Below, in pieces: positions 62,530 to 64,000 of a stretch of 64,000 nt of DNA; the stretch's first letter is position 1, and each line of letters begins with the position of its first letter. The notes under the pieces were generated by a model. The model made no database searches, was not told where the DNA came from, and was given only the letters and a program-made list of their open reading frames with translations. The stretch lies in the NCBI GenBank assembly GCA_013393415.1, contig JABXHI010000074.1, positions 1 to 64,000 of the forward strand, in the 5' to 3' direction. Made by a program: the position numbers and the translations under genes. The DNA is from Micrococcaceae bacterium. GTDB lineage: Bacteria; Actinomycetota; Actinomycetes; Actinomycetales; Micrococcaceae.

Positions 62530-63852
62530 TTAGTTGGTGGACATTTCTACGTCGGCGCCAAGACCCACGAGTTTTTCGAAGAATTTTTCGTAGCCGCGGT
62601 TGATGATGTCAATACCGCTGGCATTTGACGTGCCGTCGGCTGCCAGTGCTGCCAGCACGTGGGAGAAGCCGCCACGCAGATCTGGGATGTTGAAGTCGGT
62701 ACCGGTCAGCGTCGTTGGCCCAGAGATCACGGCGGAGTGCAAGAAGTTGCGCTGACCGAAACGGCACGGGACCGAGCCCAAGCATTCGCGGTGTAACTGA
62801 ATGGAGGCACCCATGCGAACCAGCGCGTCGGTGAAACCGAAACGGTTCTCATAGACGGTCTCATGGACGATCGACACACCATCAGCCTGTGACAGCGCGA
62901 CGACCAGTGGTTGCTGCCAGTCGGTCATGAAACCCGGGTGCACATCGGTTTCTAACACCAGCGGGTTGAGCTCGACTCCACCACGCCAGAAGCGAATACC
63001 GTTGTCACTAACTTCGAATTCGCCACCGATTTTGCGGTAAACGTTCAAAAATGCCGTCAGGTCACGCTGAGTTGCACCTTCGACGAAGATGTCACCGTCA
63101 GTCACCAACGATGCGGTCGCCCAGGAGGCGGTTTCGTTACGGTCGTTGAGGGCCTGGTGATTATAGCCGCCCAGTTCCGGTACACCTTCAATACAAATGG
63201 TGCGGTCAGTTTGGACCGTAATAATGGCGCCCATTTTTTGTAAGACATGGATGAGATCATGGATCTCTGGTTCCACAGCCGCACCTTTGAGCTCGGTAAT
63301 CCCATCGGCTTTCACCGCGGTGAGCAGCACCTGTTCGGTAGCCCCCACGGAAGGAAATGGGAGCTCGAGTTTGGCACCGGTGAGCCGGTGGGGTGCGCGA
63401 ATGTAGGTGCCGGTTGGTTCTTTCGAGACTTCTGCACCGAACTGACGCAGGACGTCTAAGTGGTAGTCAATGGGGCGATCGCCAATTTTACAGCCACCGA
63501 GATCTGGGATGAATGCGCCACCCACGGCGTGCATGAGGGGCCCACAAAACAGAATCGGTATGCGGGAGTCACCGGCAAAGGCATCAATTTCAGCGTTGTT
63601 CGCTGTCTTGACACCGGTTGGATCCATGTAGATCTCACCGGCTTGCTCGTCGTGTTCGACGACGACGCCGTGGAGACGCAACAGGCCGGTGACTACTTCA
63701 ACGTCCTTAATTTCTGGGACGTTGCGAATCACCGATGGTTTGGAACCCAGCAGGGCAGCTACCATCGCCTTTGGGACCAGGTTCTTGGCACCGCGTACGG
63801 CAACAGAACCGTTGAGAGGTTTTCCTCCGTGAATGGTCAACACATTAGACAT
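62530..63852 (-). CDS. murA: UDP-N-acetylglucosamine 1-carboxyvinyltransferase
   Basis: MurA commits UDP-GlcNAc to peptidoglycan by adding enolpyruvate. The 440-residue protein keeps the Lys-Asn pair in RGAKNLVPKAM near residue 22 and the fosfomycin-reactive Cys in GGCKIGDRPID, so it should be fosfomycin-sensitive. Other parts (SVGATEQVLL, DRNETASWA, PDLRGGFSHVLAALAA) fit the actinobacterial form. It is first in the murA-plsC-gpsA-ddl group. Confidence 0.95.
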   Translation of the reverse strand: MSNVLTIHGGKPLNGSVAVRGAKNLVPKAMVAALLGSKPSVIRNVPEIKDVEVVTGLLRLHGVVVEHDEQAGEIYMDPTGVKTANNAEIDAFAGDSRIPILFCGPLMHAVGGAFIPDLGGCKIGDRPIDYHLDVLRQFGAEVSKEPTGTYIRAPHRLTGAKLELPFPSVGATEQVLLTAVKADGITELKGAAVEPEIHDLIHVLQKMGAIITVQTDRTICIEGVPELGGYNHQALNDRNETASWATASLVTDGDIFVEGATQRDLTAFLNVYRKIGGEFEVSDNGIRFWRGGVELNPLVLETDVHPGFMTDWQQPLVVALSQADGVSIVHETVYENRFGFTDALVRMGASIQLHRECLGSVPCRFGQRNFLHSAVISGPTTLTGTDFNIPDLRGGFSHVLAALAADGTSNASGIDIINRGYEKFFEKLVGLGADVEMSTN

Positions 63853-63951
63853 TGATGTTTCTACCCTCCATACCTCGAAGCACGAGGTTGCTCACACACC
63901 GATGGTGATGCGCTGAAAAATTGGCAATGCCACTATTGTAAGCGACGAAGC

Positions 63952-64000
63952 TTAGACCTCTGAGAGTTTGGCCGGTAGCGTGGTGGGCTTAATGCCCGGA
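63952..64000 (-). CDS. leuD: Probable 3' end of leuD (3-isopropylmalate dehydratase small subunit)
   Basis: A minus-strand frame enters at the window edge and ends with TAA at 63954-63952, coding PGIKPTTLPAKLSEV. The KPTTLPA ending is like the C-terminus of actinobacterial LeuD, and leuC-leuD precede murA in relatives. Only 15 residues are seen, so this rests mostly on synteny. Confidence 0.5.
   Translation of the reverse strand, partial: PGIKPTTLPAKLSEV

Overview
The window looks like a chromosome segment of a Micrococcales actinobacterium (Micrococcaceae-like, moderate GC). The evidence is the set and order of actinobacterial genes: DUF3052/AhpE-type peroxiredoxin divergent from aceE; a PucR-type regulator before fabD-fabH-acpP-fabF-DUF3145; DUF2469, DUF3145 and DUF3515; homodimeric-type AceE; and several candidate leaderless promoters. 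The genus cannot be fixed from the sequence alone.

Layout. 1-644: tail of an ISL3-family transposase, then a tRNA-Val gene with its terminator. 691-11623: peroxiredoxin and DUF3052 (minus), aceE, a stand-alone trpB, a FasR-like regulator and the fatty-acid operon fabD-fabH-acpP-fabF (plus), then DUF3145 (minus). 11794-63852 is read almost wholly on the minus strand. In transcription order it is a familiar backbone: (leuD)-murA-plsC-gpsA-ddl ... DAK2-recG-rsmD-coaD ... DUF177-rpmF-rnc-mutM ... smc ... ftsY-ffh-rpsP-khpA ... rimM-trmD-rplS-lepB-lepB-rnhB-DUF2469-yraN-comM-dprA-xerC.

That backbone is interrupted four times. (i) A TetR-regulated ABC exporter (51251-54523) lies between coaD and DUF177. 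(ii) An 18-kb cell-wall glycopolymer island (30399-48432) lies between mutM and smc. (iii) An MFS transporter (25541-26830) lies between smc and ftsY. (iv) A membrane-anchored, coiled-coil methyltransferase (20327-21415) lies between khpA and rimM, inside what is normally one ribosomal-protein/tRNA-modification operon.

The glycopolymer island is the most distinctive part. WecB and WecC make UDP-ManNAcA. A CgeB/GT2 fusion and a protein with two GT4 domains would build a polymer. A TagG/TagH-like ABC pair would export it and an LCP ligase would join it to peptidoglycan. Three ATP-grasp ligases (one TupA-like, two cyanophycin-synthetase-like) suggest amino-acid or peptide decoration, that is, a teichuronic-acid or teichuronopeptide-like polymer. 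Two of the ligases lie between two decayed IS1380-family copies in direct orientation, as in a relic composite transposon. One IS end supplies the stop codon of the double glycosyltransferase.

Regulatory signals visible by eye include a perfect 23-bp palindrome over the fabD promoter, twin TGAAC-N4-GTTCA palindromes placed as autorepressor sites for the TetR gene, a possible 33-codon leader peptide overlapping rplS, strong GNRA-capped hairpins between acpP and fabF, and several clear terminators.
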